From contig VZSF01000870.1 of the NCBI GenBank assembly GCA_013398295.1, positions 59,387 to 123,386 of the forward strand: DNA of 64,000 bases, given 5' to 3'. A program made the translations under genes and the position numbers. Under the pieces are notes generated by a model that searched no databases, was not told where the DNA came from, and was given only the letters and a program-made list of their open reading frames with translations. The stretch is from Chionis minor (taxonomy: Eukaryota > Chordata > Aves > Charadriiformes > Chionididae). Position 1 is the stretch's first letter. Every line of letters starts with the position of its first letter. Shown piece by piece: positions 23,501-35,076 of this stretch.

Positions 23501-26500
23501 TCAAAACACTTTAAATGCTTGAGGCAGTGCAGTTTCTGACTGTGCTAATAACAGCAGTGAGTCCAATTATAATCAGTTGTAGATTCTTCCTAGACTCCCT
23601 GTCTCCCCTTCATGTTTATGCAAGTTTTCATTGTAATATTTCCTCTTTTTCCCTCTGTTAAGGAACTAATAAAGGATTTTAAAAGCAGCGTTGCTGTCAT
23701 AGCATCAACATTCATTGAAAATGTTAAAGAGATATATCCTTTTGACGGTACGTTGGCCTGGACCTCCCAGTGATGTACGTATATCTCACTTCTAAATCCA
23801 GAAATGAGCCACTAGTATAGAATTTGATTTTTTTGGATTTTTTTTAAATCAACAGAAAAGGTCTTTTCCCAGCTTTGAAGGCATGGTCATTTAAGGTGTG
23901 CAGCTGCTTTCTGTGGAGACTCTGGAGAGCACAAAGGGATCCAAGTTCTCCTGTGCTGAAAGTCTGCAGGACTTTTGCAGCTTTCTCCTACTTGGGAACC
24001 TCCCTTTCTTCTCCACACAGCCATGACAAAACCCTGGGAAGATCTGGTTAGACTGTTTTCCATGTAAATTCTTGCCAGAGCAGCCAACAAAATACCTACA
24101 ATTCTTGTTGAAGTTTCTTTAATTTCTTGTGTTCATTTTTGTGCTGTTGATGTCTTCTGGAACAAACTGAAATGAGAATACCAAAGCGCTTCAGTGACAG
24201 GTTATGCTACTTTAAATACAGAAATCTGTTGGCCTTGTGCAAATAATTGCACCATATTCAGAACTTAGCTTCTATCCTGGTAGGCCTCCTTCAATTTCCT
24301 TTGCAAACCTAGGCCCTCTCTCCGTTCTGCATAATATATGGCAGCGAGGATGAGACCTGATGTGTATGAGCTGCAAGTGAGAGCAGAAAGTGTATATCCT
24401 GACTTCACAGTAGCTTCTGGCAGTAGCCAGGCTCTTTCCTGTGTAGACTCGCCGTGTGGACACTCGGTCTCTGGTTACAGGAGGTCATTTAATCTCTAAA
24501 AGTGAGTGGTGTGGTCAGCCTTTTCCTTAACCGTCTTCTGTACGATGACGCAGTGCCGGGACCTGGAAAACCATCACCATGAAAAGCTGCTGGAGATCTG
24601 CATCACCACACTGGAGAAATCAGTCAAGAATGAGCATGACGAGGATTTGCCAGCTGATGTTCAAATGGTGAGGACACCAAAAAAATTCATCTCTGCTAGG
24701 GTGTCGGCAAGAAGAGGAGGCCACAGCCTCTCCTGAGAGGGGACAGGGTTTCCAGGAGGCTCAACACAGCTAAAGCAATGGCTAAACCAGAGCCTAACCT
24801 CCTCCTAAGAGGCCCCAGCCGCTTGGCTGATCTGCAGTGCTGCTGGACATCTCCGCTGGCTAGGACAGAGGATAACCGCACTGCAGGTTTCCCTCGGTGC
24901 TGCCAGAGCTGGTGGCAGCAGCCCAGGAGAGGTGCTGAGCAAGTCTCTTCTGCCTCCAGCACAACTCACTTCTCTGGCCCATTTCCAGGCAGCCCCAACC
25001 CAGCAGCTACTTGGGCAGCACCTTTGCTGCGCTCCCAGCTGGTTTTGTTCAGATTCTCCCTGCTCCCCCAGGAGAATCCAAACACCGCTCTGACTTTCTT
25101 GCACGGGGGCCTTGGTGATTTCGAAAGCCCTTCCTAGAGCTCCCCACCCCTCGAGCTGATCTGGAGGCAGGATGTGGTATTTCAAACAGAGCGTTCCGCT
25201 CAGCCCTCAGTCTTGCTGTGGTATCAGAGATCCCAGGAGCCTTTCAGGAGGCGCAAAGATCGTTGCAGTGCTCCAGTCAGCAACGCCACTGACCTTTTTG
25301 CCTCTGTTATTCCTTCATTTAGTGGTTAAATGACTCAAGTTCTGCATTCACTGTGGTTTTGCTCTGTCCAGATTATCCCAGCCTCCCCGTTCCTCCAGGT
25401 AATCAAGAGCTGACAGACACAAAACAGAGCCCTCAGCCTCCCCAGGGGAGCTCCAAGCTTTACGGCCTGTGCAGATGGCCGCAGTTACGCACCGTTGCTG
25501 TGCACCCATTTTACCTCGCTGCCATCCATTTCCACGGAGAAGCAATCTTCATTTGTTCAACAGCCGCACTTGGCTGCAGGAGGAGAGTCTTTGCGGTTTA
25601 GCGAAGCCACCCTCTATTTAGAGCCACAGGGGAAGTCACCGCTTTGCTTAGAAGGTGGGACTCTCCAAAAATGAAGATTTACAGCCAATGCTACCAGTTC
25701 AAGAGACCCTTCTAAGAGCGATTTTCCACTTCCCACACCTGCTGGGCCGGGCGTGCTGGAGCATATGCAGTCGTGCTTCAACACCAGCTGCCCGCGGGGG
25801 CTTGCCATGTGCTGCGAGGCAGCCTGCCTGCAGCAGAGCGCTCGGCAGCAGGCGTTTGCTCCCTGATCCAGCAGGTGAGGCTGGGGGAAGCTGCCTCAGT
25901 TTCCCCACCTGTACTAGGAATAATACTCCACGACAACATAGCGAGGCCCAGACACATCCTTGTGAAGGGTAAAGATTCATTCTGGTGATTAGGGCTTTCT
26001 CAGCCTGAAACAGCGGGCTGATTTTCTTCCCCCGAGCACTGCAGTTACTGTGCTGCTAGTTCTGAGCTCTGCTGCTTTTGCTGTGTGCCCACCCCCCTCC
26101 CCTCATCTGGTCACGTTACCTCCTAGCTTCTTGGGGACAAAAACACCATTGTCAATGCAGTCAACGCGTCCCATGGTGTCCGCCTGCTGAAGATTGATAA
26201 GCGAGAGAGCGACATCCTCAGCAACATCTACAGCTGGCAGAGCTCCGTGACAGAGAAGGTAAGAGACCCTCGTGCTCGGGGACATGTGGCACAGACAGGT
26301 CTGGCCCAAGCAGTGGGGACACTGCTAGGAACCATGTTCCCTAACCTTTGCTGGAGCCCTCTGTGGTACAGCAAAGCACCCTGACAATCTGCAGGTTCAC
26401 TGCTTGGTTTCAATCTGTTCAGGCTGTCCAAAATGAGATCGACAGAAACCGTGACCGTATCAGAGAGATCGTTCAGTACACTGACAATCTCCAGGAGGAG

Positions 26501-26536
26501 CTGGATAACATGGAGATCCTGGAGCTGATGGAGTAG
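11527..26536 (+). CDS. DRC3: Dynein regulatory complex subunit 3 (LRR protein), complete, 12 coding exons
   Basis: Coding exons: 11527-11683, 13066-13182, 14688-14854, 15458-15604, 16864-16983, 17900-18012, 19313-19487, 22232-22363, 23663-23733, 24544-24667, 26127-26258 and 26423-26536. The phases join without conflict to 522 aa, against 523 in human as I remember it. The protein begins MSQLYDSIEP. Residues about 50-180 are leucine-rich repeats (e.g. LQLDNNIIEKIEAL, LSFNNIEVIEGL) with a cap (LPDLVYLD). Residues from about 197 are charged coiled coil including the block CRDLENHHHEKLLEI. DRC3 is a subunit of the nexin-dynein regulatory complex on outer-doublet microtubules of motile cilia and flagella, where it helps control dynein-driven bending. 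An X-box near 10.09 kb suggests RFX control. Introns 6 and 9 are AT-AC type. The family assignment is very secure; the untranslated exon(s) are not determined. Confidence 0.96.
16155..16228. repeat. G/T-rich low-complexity tract in DRC3 intron
   Basis: A run of GTTT, GGGTTT and T stretches. It is roughly complementary to the A/C-rich tract at 16546-16600, about 320 bases downstream, so the two could pair as an imperfect hairpin in the pre-mRNA. Confidence 0.7.
16304..16480. repeat. Possible old CR1-like fragment
   Basis: It starts with a CCATAGGACTGGAAGGG-type block and a following GTCACTGAGTCCAG, reminiscent of degraded CR1 3' ends. Beyond about 60 bases the match to what I remember is weak. 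It lies between the complementary low-complexity tracts in the DRC3 intron after coding exon 4. Confidence 0.4.
16546..16600. repeat. A/C-rich low-complexity tract
   Basis: AAAAAG and CCCAAACC-type runs, the inverted partner of the 16155-16228 tract. Confidence 0.65.
18013..19312 (+). other. DRC3: U12-type AT-AC intron of DRC3 (intron after coding exon 6)
   Basis: The exon before ends GAC CTG CAG CAG GC, followed by ATATCCTTCC, the minor-spliceosome donor consensus. No GT donor is available there. The 3' end carries a U12 branch-site match ACCTTGAC (branch A at 19300) only 12 bases before the terminal AC at 19311-19312, with no polypyrimidine tract. Splicing AT-AC keeps the frame and yields DLQQAYRKEF, which aligns with the human ELLETYKDKF. 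The other nearby AC (19315-19316) would break the frame. Confidence 0.93.
19646..19815 (-). mobile_element. CR1 LINE 3' fragment
   Basis: It begins with AGAATCACAGAGTGGTTGAG and continues with the typical GGAATGGACCCCTGGAAGCC, TCTGGTCCAACCCCC and CTCTGGGCAACC blocks. This wording is the reverse complement of the CR1 3' end, so the element is on the minus strand. It lies in the DRC3 intron after coding exon 7 and is truncated at its 5' side, as is usual for CR1. Confidence 0.9.
20888..20980. repeat. A/C-rich low-complexity tract
   Basis: A long A run followed by ACAAAAACAAAG and CCAAACAAAAAACCC-type sequence within a DRC3 intron. It has no coding meaning. Confidence 0.7.
23734..24543 (+). other. 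DRC3: U12-type AT-AC intron of DRC3 (intron after coding exon 9)
   Basis: The donor is ATATCCTTTT, a perfect U12 AT-AC 5' splice site, directly after GAG AT. The 3' end has TTTTCCTTAAC (24521-24531), a perfect U12 branch site, 13 bases before the terminal AC at 24542-24543. Joining AT|G gives ENVKEMMTQCRDLENHHHEK, which aligns residue by residue with human DRC3. A GT-AG alternative keeping this alignment does not exist. Confidence 0.95.
25880..25940 (+). mobile_element. MIR/CORE-SINE core relic
   Basis: The segment CTGCCTCAGTTTCCCCACCTGTA followed by GGAATAATAC resembles the conserved core of MIR-type SINEs (CCTCAGTTTCCTCATCTGTAAAATGGGGATAATA). It lies in the DRC3 intron after coding exon 10. 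Only the core is recognisable, which fits a very old copy. Confidence 0.55.
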
Positions 26537-26690
26537 GTCTGTCACAGGCTGGGCAGCTGCCTTAGCTGGGGGCACACAGGACAGCCCCCAGTGACAGCAC
26601 ACCCAGCAGGGACAGCTGCCTCTCTATGCCTGAGCTGCCTGAGACATTTCAGGCCAAAGGCATACCTCTTCCGTCCCACCATAAACTGCA

Positions 26691-26696
26691 AATAAA
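26691..26696 (+). terminator. DRC3: Poly(A) signal of DRC3
   Basis: AATAAA lies 155 bases after the stop codon, inside CTGCAAATAAAAGATAC. No closer canonical signal is seen, which implies a short 3' UTR. Confidence 0.8.
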
Positions 26697-26719
26697 AGAT
26701 ACTTATTGACACTGGAAAA

Positions 26720-28147
26720 GCATATAAAGCTCTGTCTCTTCCCTCACATTGGCATGAAGCCCGTGCAGACAGAGCTCACACCTGGTCACAAGGGGTTATG
26801 GATCAGCTGTGAGCTGATTGAACCAAACCATCGTAGCATATCACGCCTGAAAGCTTTAGTACCTGCGAGCGCAGTGGTAGGGATCTGTGACCCACAGGCA
26901 CATGGCAGCAGCCTGGGAGAGGACTGCTCTCCATCAAACCACCCCCGAGATAACAGCGGGTTTCCGGCTCAGCAAGCACAAGGCTGGCGGGGGCTCCGCG
27001 TGTCTGGGAGCCTTGTCTTCTCATCACCTCTCGCAAAAGCAGCTTTCTGCAGCGTGAACAGAGCAGCCCCCAGCTAGCAGGAAGGGAAATCAATGGTTCC
27101 AGAGGAGCTCACACACCGCCGCTCGCAACAGCCAAGCAAGGAGTCATTAATTCCCCTCCTTGCTTGGTGACAGCAGCTGCTACGCTCACTTGTGGGCAGC
27201 TTCTGAGGAACGATGCTGGCCGGGGCGGTACTGCTCGAGGCAAGCAGCAAGGAGAAAGGTGGGAAGGTTAAATGAGAGGGTGGCTGCATATGCACTCTGA
27301 GGAGAGACTGGGTCTCTCCGAAGGCCCTGTGGCTGGTGCTGCCTGTCATACACAGATTTAGCTTGTATTACTCAGTGCATCTGAAGATGGCAGGAGCCCA
27401 AGTTTCCCCCGCTCTTGCTCCAGGACCGCACAGTTGGCTCCCTGCTACTGCTTGGCTGCAACGACAGGGCACCTAGCACAGAGAGGCTCACACAGAGATG
27501 TGGAGGGAGCAGATCTGTTTGGTCGTTAGTGCCTGCTCAGCTCTGCTCCCTGTTTTTTTTCTGCCTGCAGTCATCCCAGCACTTCCCTGGAGCCTGGCAG
27601 CTCAGGACCTACACCGCAGTTTGGTGATTAAAACAAAGAAATACTCGGCAGCATTGGCTTTCAGTATCTAGCAGGGGCGTGCCTTTAATCAAACCGAGAG
27701 ACCCTGGTGTTACATACAGGCACACTGAGGGATGAAGAACAGATGCAATGGAGTCTGTTTTCGGATTTCCATAACAGTGTGTGTCAGGAGCTGGCAGCTA
27801 TGAAGACATGTGGCATATGCTGGGTATGTCTGTGCCGTGCCCTGCCCAGGAAGCTGTTTCTTTCATGGGAGCTCCTCTGATGAGTTACAGACACTGGTAA
27901 TGGACAGAGCTGCTGTCTTCGGAACGCAGAGGAAGCTCACCTTGACCTTTTCTCCTTGTGGGCTCAAAACTGCTGGCGCTGCACTGCGGCAGGCAGTCCA
28001 AGTGAGGAGTTGCCCACAAAGTCACAGCTCCTCCAGCACAAGGCTGATCCCAGGGAAGGCGTGGTGGCAGGAGGGCGACTACTGTCCGCTGGGTCACGCC
28101 AGCTATTCACAGCTGGGCATTTTCCTCCTGCGCCCAGCCCAGCAACC
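26720..28147. other. Convergent intergenic region DRC3 / ATPAF2 with ATPAF2 3' UTR
   Basis: No further gene recognised. The right part should be the ATPAF2 3' UTR on the minus strand. A variant signal ATTAAA on the minus strand (plus-strand TTTAAT at 27684-27689) lies about 460 bases after the ATPAF2 stop and is the best candidate cleavage signal I see; it is not certain. Confidence 0.45.
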
Positions 28148-31100
28148 TCAGTCCTGCAACAGCTTGTGTTTTACAGTCGAGCTCTCTGAGCAGAGGTGAA
28201 CAAAGAGAGTCCCAGCTGCCGCGCGAGCACGCAGCTCGCACAGGTCGTAGTCATGGGCCCATTCCACATTGCCCCAGCGTTGAATCTGAAGGAGAGGAGA
28301 ACGCAAGTCAGTTCAAAACTGGATATATGTAGAGCTGCTTAGCAACTCAGCCTCCCTTTTCATGTTTGTGAAACACAGTTAACCCCCCCAGGAGCTGTGT
28401 CAATCACTGACTACGGGGGTAGGGAGATCTCCAGATGAGTATGGTAGAAGGACATGCTTCATCAGCACTGGCGTCTGAGGCAAAGCCCGTTAAAGGGAGG
28501 ATGAAAATATTCCCATCATCTTCAGCCACTTTTGGGTCAGGGAGAGCTTCATGCCAGGCCAGTTTCCAGCAAGCAAGTTATTAGCTTGGTGACTACCAAG
28601 GCCTCTAGGCTGGATAACCCACAGCAAGAGAAGCCAGGCACAACTTCACACTTCAGATTAGAGAGGGAGAAAAGCAGCCATCTGGGTTCTGCAAAAAGAA
28701 ACTGGCAGCCCTGGGAGCACTCTGGGCTGTTGCGCCCATGATGTTACTCTACAGCAGCGCATGCCAAACTCGTTCAGACTGGGAGACTGGTGGAGTGGAA
28801 CCTCTCCTGCAATAGCAGGCACTTCCCTTGCCAGTTATTTGTGGTGGGAGACACATTTGTCATGCTGAGATTATTGCTATTTGAATTATAGGGCTGTTCT
28901 GCAACATCATTTACCTGGTATTCTTCCTCCAGGCGAGACAGAAGCACGGCTTTCTCTACTGTAATGTGCCTGTCAATCAGACCCATGGACAGAATCAGAG
29001 ATTTCAGCTGGGTGATTACATATTCTATACCTGGAAGAGAATAACCCAAAACAAACAAGATTCAGGGTTGTTTTCTGCAGCATTACAGCAGCATCTTCAC
29101 ACGCTCTGAAGAGACAGCTGGGGTGTGGTACCTCCTCAGGCACAGCGATACCTCTGACTTGCATCTGGGCACTTAAGCGTCAGATCCGCAGTTAACAGCA
29201 GACACAATCGCCACTGTCACCGCAGTGACAAAGTGCCTTTGAAACTGCCTCCTATTATTCTATCACTAACCCGCCCTGTGCAAAGGGAAGGGTTACCCAT
29301 CCAGACCCAAGTATTCTGGAGCTCAGCTGGAAGTCCAGGGTGAGAGGGATTCGTATACTGTTTGGTCTTAAGAGAGCTGTCCACATCTATAACCACGCAT
29401 AGAAAAACACTGTGCAAATGTGCCTGGTGTGCTGTGCCCTGGGAGAACTGTGTCGGCAAAGGACACAGCTGCTGGGCTTGGCCGATAAAACAGCAGAGCT
29501 CTTTCCTGCCACACCACCAGCTACTGGCTTGCATGACATCCCTCTCCAGGGGAGGAGAGAGTGCCTGATGGCTGAGGGACTGGAGCAAATCCCGCAGACA
29601 TGCACAGCCAGGAGAAAGAGGAAAGACTGGCTCAAAATTCTGAGCTGCTGAGCACTCATGGTCCAGCTCAAGCTGACAGGAAATGGAGGTGCCTGCGCAT
29701 GGACGGGGTCTAAGGAAGGAACTGAATTCAGACTCATCCTGCTCTACCAGTCTATGCCAGGCTTTGAATTTCAGGTGTAAAGTCACCTAGCTGGCCATAG
29801 GTTCCCCTTCCCCAGGGAAGGCACATGTCTTTCCCTTGCACCCTGCCTACCCATGTCACAAACTATAAAGAAAAGAAATGATTCATCACAGAATATCTTT
29901 ACAGGAATAACAGGAAGGCTTTGCAAGTCCTGTCCCAGGAATCCTGTCCCTGATACCCCTCCTTAGCTGCTCAGATAGTGTCTTCTGTGGGTTTCACTGT
30001 CTGCTGCTTGTTCAAGTTTTGCATTTGAGGACTTGAGCAAAACAAACATTACTTAATTTCTTTAGGTGTCATTCAGCGCTATCAGGTAAGATCAAGTGGG
30101 CTATAAGGGTGAAAGAGTGAGGACAGCACAGAGGGCCATGGACACTTGGAGTACTAAACCCCATTTCTTTTCCTGGTAACAAAGCTGGGGACTATGTCAC
30201 TAGAAAGTTTGGCATTAAAGAAGTTATTTGTGCGAGGGTAGAGCAGACAGCTTGCAGGCCAGCAAAGTCACACCCTGAACACCAGTGACACTAAGGGGAG
30301 CATCCGTACCTGTAATAAATACAGCTAAGGGACTGGCTTGGAGTTTTAAAACATAAAACCTCAACACTGATTATCTCAGCATATCAGCAGGAGAGGAAAA
30401 ACATCACAGTCAGTTTTCTCCCCAGCAGAGAGGAACCGCCTCCTCCCTGGCGCAGCCTCTCTCACCTTGCAGGGCCCACATGTTGTAGGACGCCAGATGG
30501 CTGATGAAGGTCTCCTTGGTGCTGGCTGGGATGTTTGGCCCCAGGATGCTGGTCGAGGAGCCAATTGCCACGTTGTACCTGGAAAGATTGCCCAGCCCCT
30601 TAGTAAAGCTTGGATCTTGCAGCTCTGACAGTCACAAGCACTGGAGCTCCTGGCCTCAGCAAGGCAGGGCATAAGCTGACAGAAACATCTTTGACCTCGT
30701 ACCTTTTCTCAGCCCAGGCAACAACGGGATCCCATTCATTCTTCTGCAGCTCTGCCAAGGCGGCTGGCTCCTCCACACGATAGCTGGGACATGACAGAAC
30801 AAAACCACACTTGATGTTCACACCCAGGCTGCTCCCTACCAGGCCAGGGCACACCTCTGGGAAGGAACCTCTTCCCCCTAGTCCACATCAAAGGGAGCAA
30901 GGGGCTACTGTCCACCCAGGCAGTGTCATCAGAGACCGGGAACAATTCCCTCACTCTTCTCCAAAGTCAGAGCTTTTTTTTGTTCTAGGAAGGACTTTAA
31001 GGAACGAAGAGCATTTTGCTACCGGTGCAAGTAATCTGAGCTGCCTGTACCGGCACAGGAGTCCGGGGACTGGGCTGACAGATTCCCTAAGGCCTGTCAA

Positions 31101-34100
31101 AGATATTTTCCTCTCTCCAAAGAGATCTTCATTTCCTGCTGCTCCTACCCTTGCCCAGCATGGAGATGTCCAAACCCAAGTTCAACAGAGGACTAGATCC
31201 ACGCTCTCCTTCATACCTACACCCTTTGGGTGCACAGACTTCCACTAGGTTTGCAGATGTAGGACTGGCCTAAACTAATTTAAACCCTTTGGCCAAAACC
31301 AGGATAGATCAGAGCCCTGCCATGACTGGGCTACAGCAGTGATTTTCCCTCACTTCGCCCAACCACCTTTCCAAAAACCACACTGTGACAAGACAACCTC
31401 GCCTCTCTGCCAGCGGGTCCCCATCTCATACCAGATAGTGTCAGTCTCCAGGAACTTCACAGCTGCACGGATCAGCTGCATTTTGTTTCGCTGCGTGGGA
31501 TTGTCCAGTGCCGTGTTGCACAGTGTGGTCTGTGGGATAAAGACAGTTGCTATTATAACTGTTATAACCATTGTTATTCAAGGCTTGGGGGAGCAGAAGC
31601 TTCCATTGTACAAAGCCAAGAAGAAGTAGAGGAATTTGCAGTGGACAGAAAACTGAGGAATGCAGCTAAAAGGGGTGCAGGGTCAGAACATGGCTCACGT
31701 AATAGGAATCTTCTCACTGGTTTCAGAAGCTTTGGGAACAGACCCATCAAGCACCAGGGGAGAGGGCTCACAGACTGCTCCAGAGCTCATCCCATTTCTT
31801 CCTACTCCTTGCTATCCCCAATAACACCATCCAGCTCCTTCTCAAGTCCCCCAATGACACTGATTTCCCTCTAGGGAGTCACCCAGCCGGTATCTAAGTG
31901 CCCTCACAACCACAAGGTTCCCCCCAGCACCCAACCAAAGTCCCAACCTCTTGTCCCTGATTCCATGGGCATTGGGAAATGGGCTCTCTCCATATTCTGC
32001 GTTTGGAGACTATTCTGCTGTTTACACAGTCACGCCAGTTTTAGACCAAGCCATGCCAATTCTACTGCAAGAACTCAGGAGAGCTGGGGGAGGCAGAACA
32101 CAGACAGAAGCGTTCTCAGAAGATGCCACTGTCTCATGCACCCCGGCACAAGGCTTACACCCCAAAACAGTTCTCAACCCCAAAGCAGTTCTCAGCCCTT
32201 GCTCTGGAATCCATTCTGCCAGCTGGCGAAGCTGTGGCAGTGGCCTGGCAAACCCCTATGTAGCTCTCAGCATTTCAATTCCCTGTCTTTCATCCTGACT
32301 TCCTTGACCCGACTGCTTCTAGCACATTGCGTTCTGCCTTGCCAAGGTCTCAGTGTCCTGACCTGCTGTGCTCACCAGGTGCATAGTGTAGAACTTGATG
32401 GTGTCTTTCTGGGAGTCCCATTCTGTTGCCACTGCAATGGCCAAGGCCTCACTGGGGACAGTGAAAAGCTTGGCCTGGGGTGTTTTCAGCTTTCGGTGGT
32501 CCAGGTTTATTTCAAAGCCTCCTGGGGAATCAGAGTATAAATCCTGGGGAATCAAAGAGGAGCAGGCACTAAGGAACAACAGACAACCCGACAGCAGGAG
32601 CAGATTCAGAGCCGGAGCTGATGGGAGCATGGGACCAGGGACACTTAAGTTTCCCAATATCACTTTGACATACTTTCCCCCCAAGTCTTGGGAGCTGTTT
32701 CCCACCACACAGCTTTGCTCTAGATGAGGAAAGGGCAGCGCAGGCTGGTGAAAAATACCCCACTCACACAGCCTGGGTTGTGGGTGTGCCATGCTCTCAC
32801 TGAAGCACCGTGGGCTGATAATCATGGGATCATTTAGGTTCAAAAAGACCTTTAAGATCATCTAGTGCAACCATTGGGGCCAGCCCCTCCACCCTGTCCC
32901 TGCAGCTGTACTCACCTTCTCCTTGGGAGATGCTCACATTCTGGTAAAACCGCTTCCTCTCTGGGGGCAAAAGCAGAGCCATTCAGAGAACAGTTAGAGG
33001 AGGTTCGGTCCCTTCCCCTACTCCCCATCACAGCCCGGAACAGGTGGAGTCCTCAGTGCCATTGAGGTGGCTTGGCCACAAAAAAATCCAGCCCATTCAT
33101 CCGCAGCTTCCAAGCACTACACTGTTTCAGTGAGATCCGCTCAACTGGGGAAGTGCCATGAAATCGGTGAAAACCACAGTGTTGTGTACAACGGGTAAGT
33201 GAATGGGACCAGCTTCACTTCTGCCAGACTGGGGTCTTGGTTCCCTTCAAACTGGCCGGCACTGGGTTTCTACAGAGTCTGGCAGGGGTGGTTTCCAAAG
33301 CAGACCTGTCCCAGCACTCCTGGAGTTTCACTCTGGGCTCAGTCTTGAAAGACTATCCCGCTGCAATCATGTTTGACAAATTAATCCCTGAACCACGCTG
33401 GCTAACTTTCTCTCTCTGCGTGTTCTGTCTCAGAGCAACAAGAAACCCAAGAGAGCTGCGTTAGTGGCAGGGCAGGCGACAGCAACCTCTCTTTCCACAC
33501 CCAGCGATGACAAACCCACCCGGTGCCAGCCCACACGCTCTCCCTCCATGCATCTGGCTCATTCTCCGCTTTGACCTGCAGCCGATGCACCCGCTGGAAG
33601 AACCACAGCTGCCAGCAGGCTCAGAGTGCGCAGGGGCAAGGACGCTGTTCCCTCCACTGCGACCGCCCCCGGGGGCAGGTTTACTGCAGCCACACGCGCT
33701 AACAGCTGGATGGTGTTGGGGACACGTCGCACACACACTGCAGCACGCCACTGAGTCACCACCTCCCGCAGCTGCCTCCAGCCCACACATCCCACTCTGG
33801 CTCGTGAGTAGTTGGCTCCAGCAGCAAGATGAGCCTGAGGGAACTGCAGGTCTCCGTTCTAAGAGCAGCCTCCTTTCCTACCAGCACCATTTCACGCACT
33901 CCCAACACCTGAAAGTTGGATTGTGTGCTTTGTAAGCTTGTGTCTCTCCCACAAGGCAGGAAGAATCTCCAAACCATTCCCCTGCCGACAGCAACCAGAT
34001 TGCAAATCCCCAGCTCCCAAGTCTACCTCGTGAAGGGTGAACAGGCCAGGCTGCAGGTCTGTTATTCAAGGCTAAAAAAACCACATTCCCACTGGGAAAA

Positions 34101-34925
34101 CGGAACAGGATTTGCTCAGGCTCAGCGACCTGCAAGCTTCGGGGCTTCAGAAAACACCACACTGTTGAGGCACAGTTCCGTAAAGATTAACATGTCTGTA
34201 CCTCAGAGGAGTCCCAAGTCGTGCCAGTGGGCTCCTGACACTCCGTGATGAGTCACCGTGACTCTGCAGCCTCACCTCAGGCAGAATGAGACTAATTATA
34301 CTGTCGTCAAACCCACGCGTTCCCTGCAAAATCTGTGGAGGGGATACGGGGCCCAGACCGTGCCTGAACCCCCCCAGATGGGTCCCATCCCCCCGAAAAT
34401 CCCTAAGAAACACGAAAACACAAAAGCAGACTGGTGCACTGAGGACTTGGCCGTGCTGCCAGCGAATCCCTGCTCCAAAACCCCGCTAAGGCCAGGAGAA
34501 GGGCGCAGGCGGGGGGGGCGGCCCAGCACCTGGGCCATGTTGCCGGTGATGCCACAAGCCCCGGGGGCGGCCGGACGCGGCGGGGCTGTGCTGGCACCGC
34601 TCCCTGAATCGCCGCAGCGGGGGGCTGACCCTTTCCCGTGTTCCCACCCGCCCAGAGGGTGCCCGGCCCAGCCCTCCCCCGGCCCGAGGTGACCTTGAGC
34701 GGTGTCACCGGAGAGGAAAGGGGGTTCCCCCAGCGGGACCAGGGAAGGGACCCGCATCCCCGAAGGGGGCTGGAGAACCCCGGGGCGGCCCGGCGCTCCC
34801 TCACCTGCCGGCGGGGCGTAGGCCCGGCCCCCGCCCGGCCCCCCCGAGCCGCTGCCGGCAGCGGCAGGAGGCAGGCGGGGGAGCGGGGAGCGGCCCCACA
34901 GCAGCCGGCGGCAGCCGCGCCACAT
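28148..34925 (-). CDS. ATPAF2: ATP synthase F1 assembly factor 2 (ATP12), complete, 8 exons
   Basis: Coding exons in transcript order: 34925-34805, 32960-32916, 32521-32376, 31529-31432, 30783-30703, 30578-30466, 29030-28915 and 28285-28148. They join in phase to 285 aa (human 289 as remembered). The first exon encodes an Arg-rich, acid-free leader (MWRGCRRLLWGRSP) typical of a mitochondrial presequence. The ATP12 core follows, with GGFEINLDHRKLKTPQ, VPSEALAIAVATEWDS, LDNPTQRNK and SRLEEEYQ. The chaperone binds the F1 alpha subunit in the matrix so that alpha3beta3 can assemble. The Trp of ATEWDS (residue 90 here; human Trp94, whose change causes complex V deficiency) is intact. All introns are GT-AG. 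It is divergent from GID4 and convergent with DRC3. One N at 34940 sits 15 bases upstream of the AUG. Confidence 0.96.
32818..32875 (-). mobile_element. Short CR1 3' fragment
   Basis: ATCATGGGATCATTTAGGTT, AAAAGACCTTTAAGATCATC and TAGTGCAACC match the start of the reverse-complement CR1 3' end. Only about 58 bases remain, in the ATPAF2 intron between coding exons 2 and 3. Confidence 0.75.
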
Positions 34926-34939
34926 CGCGGCGAGGAGGA

Positions 34940-34940
34940 N
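34940..34940. other. Single unresolved base near ATPAF2 start
   Basis: N in the GC-rich shared promoter, 15 bases upstream of the ATPAF2 AUG. Sequence of unknown length could be missing. Confidence 0.9.
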
Positions 34941-35022
34941 CTCAGCGCGGCCCCGCGGGCGCCGCCATGTTGCCTCGGCGGCGACAGCCAATCCGCGCGG
35001 CGAACGCGTTTTGTCCCGTTGC

Positions 35023-35023
35023 N
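35023..35023. other. Single unresolved base upstream of GID4 start
   Basis: N in the GC-rich leader 54 bases before the chosen GID4 AUG. It blocks a firm reading of any N-terminal extension. Confidence 0.9.
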
Positions 35024-35076
35024 GCCCCCGGCCGCGCTCGGCCGCGGCCACGCTGGCGCCCGGGGACCCTCCCGAG

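Larger units (their letters stand above)
34926..35076. promoter_or_regulatory. Bidirectional CpG promoter between ATPAF2 and GID4
   Basis: Only 151 bases separate the two divergent start codons. The spacer is extremely CpG-rich, has a CCAAT box at 34988-34992, no TATA box, and two single unresolved bases (34940, 35023). The CpG island extends on both sides (about 34.5-35.6 kb) through both first exons. Transcription starts cannot be placed. Confidence 0.85.
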
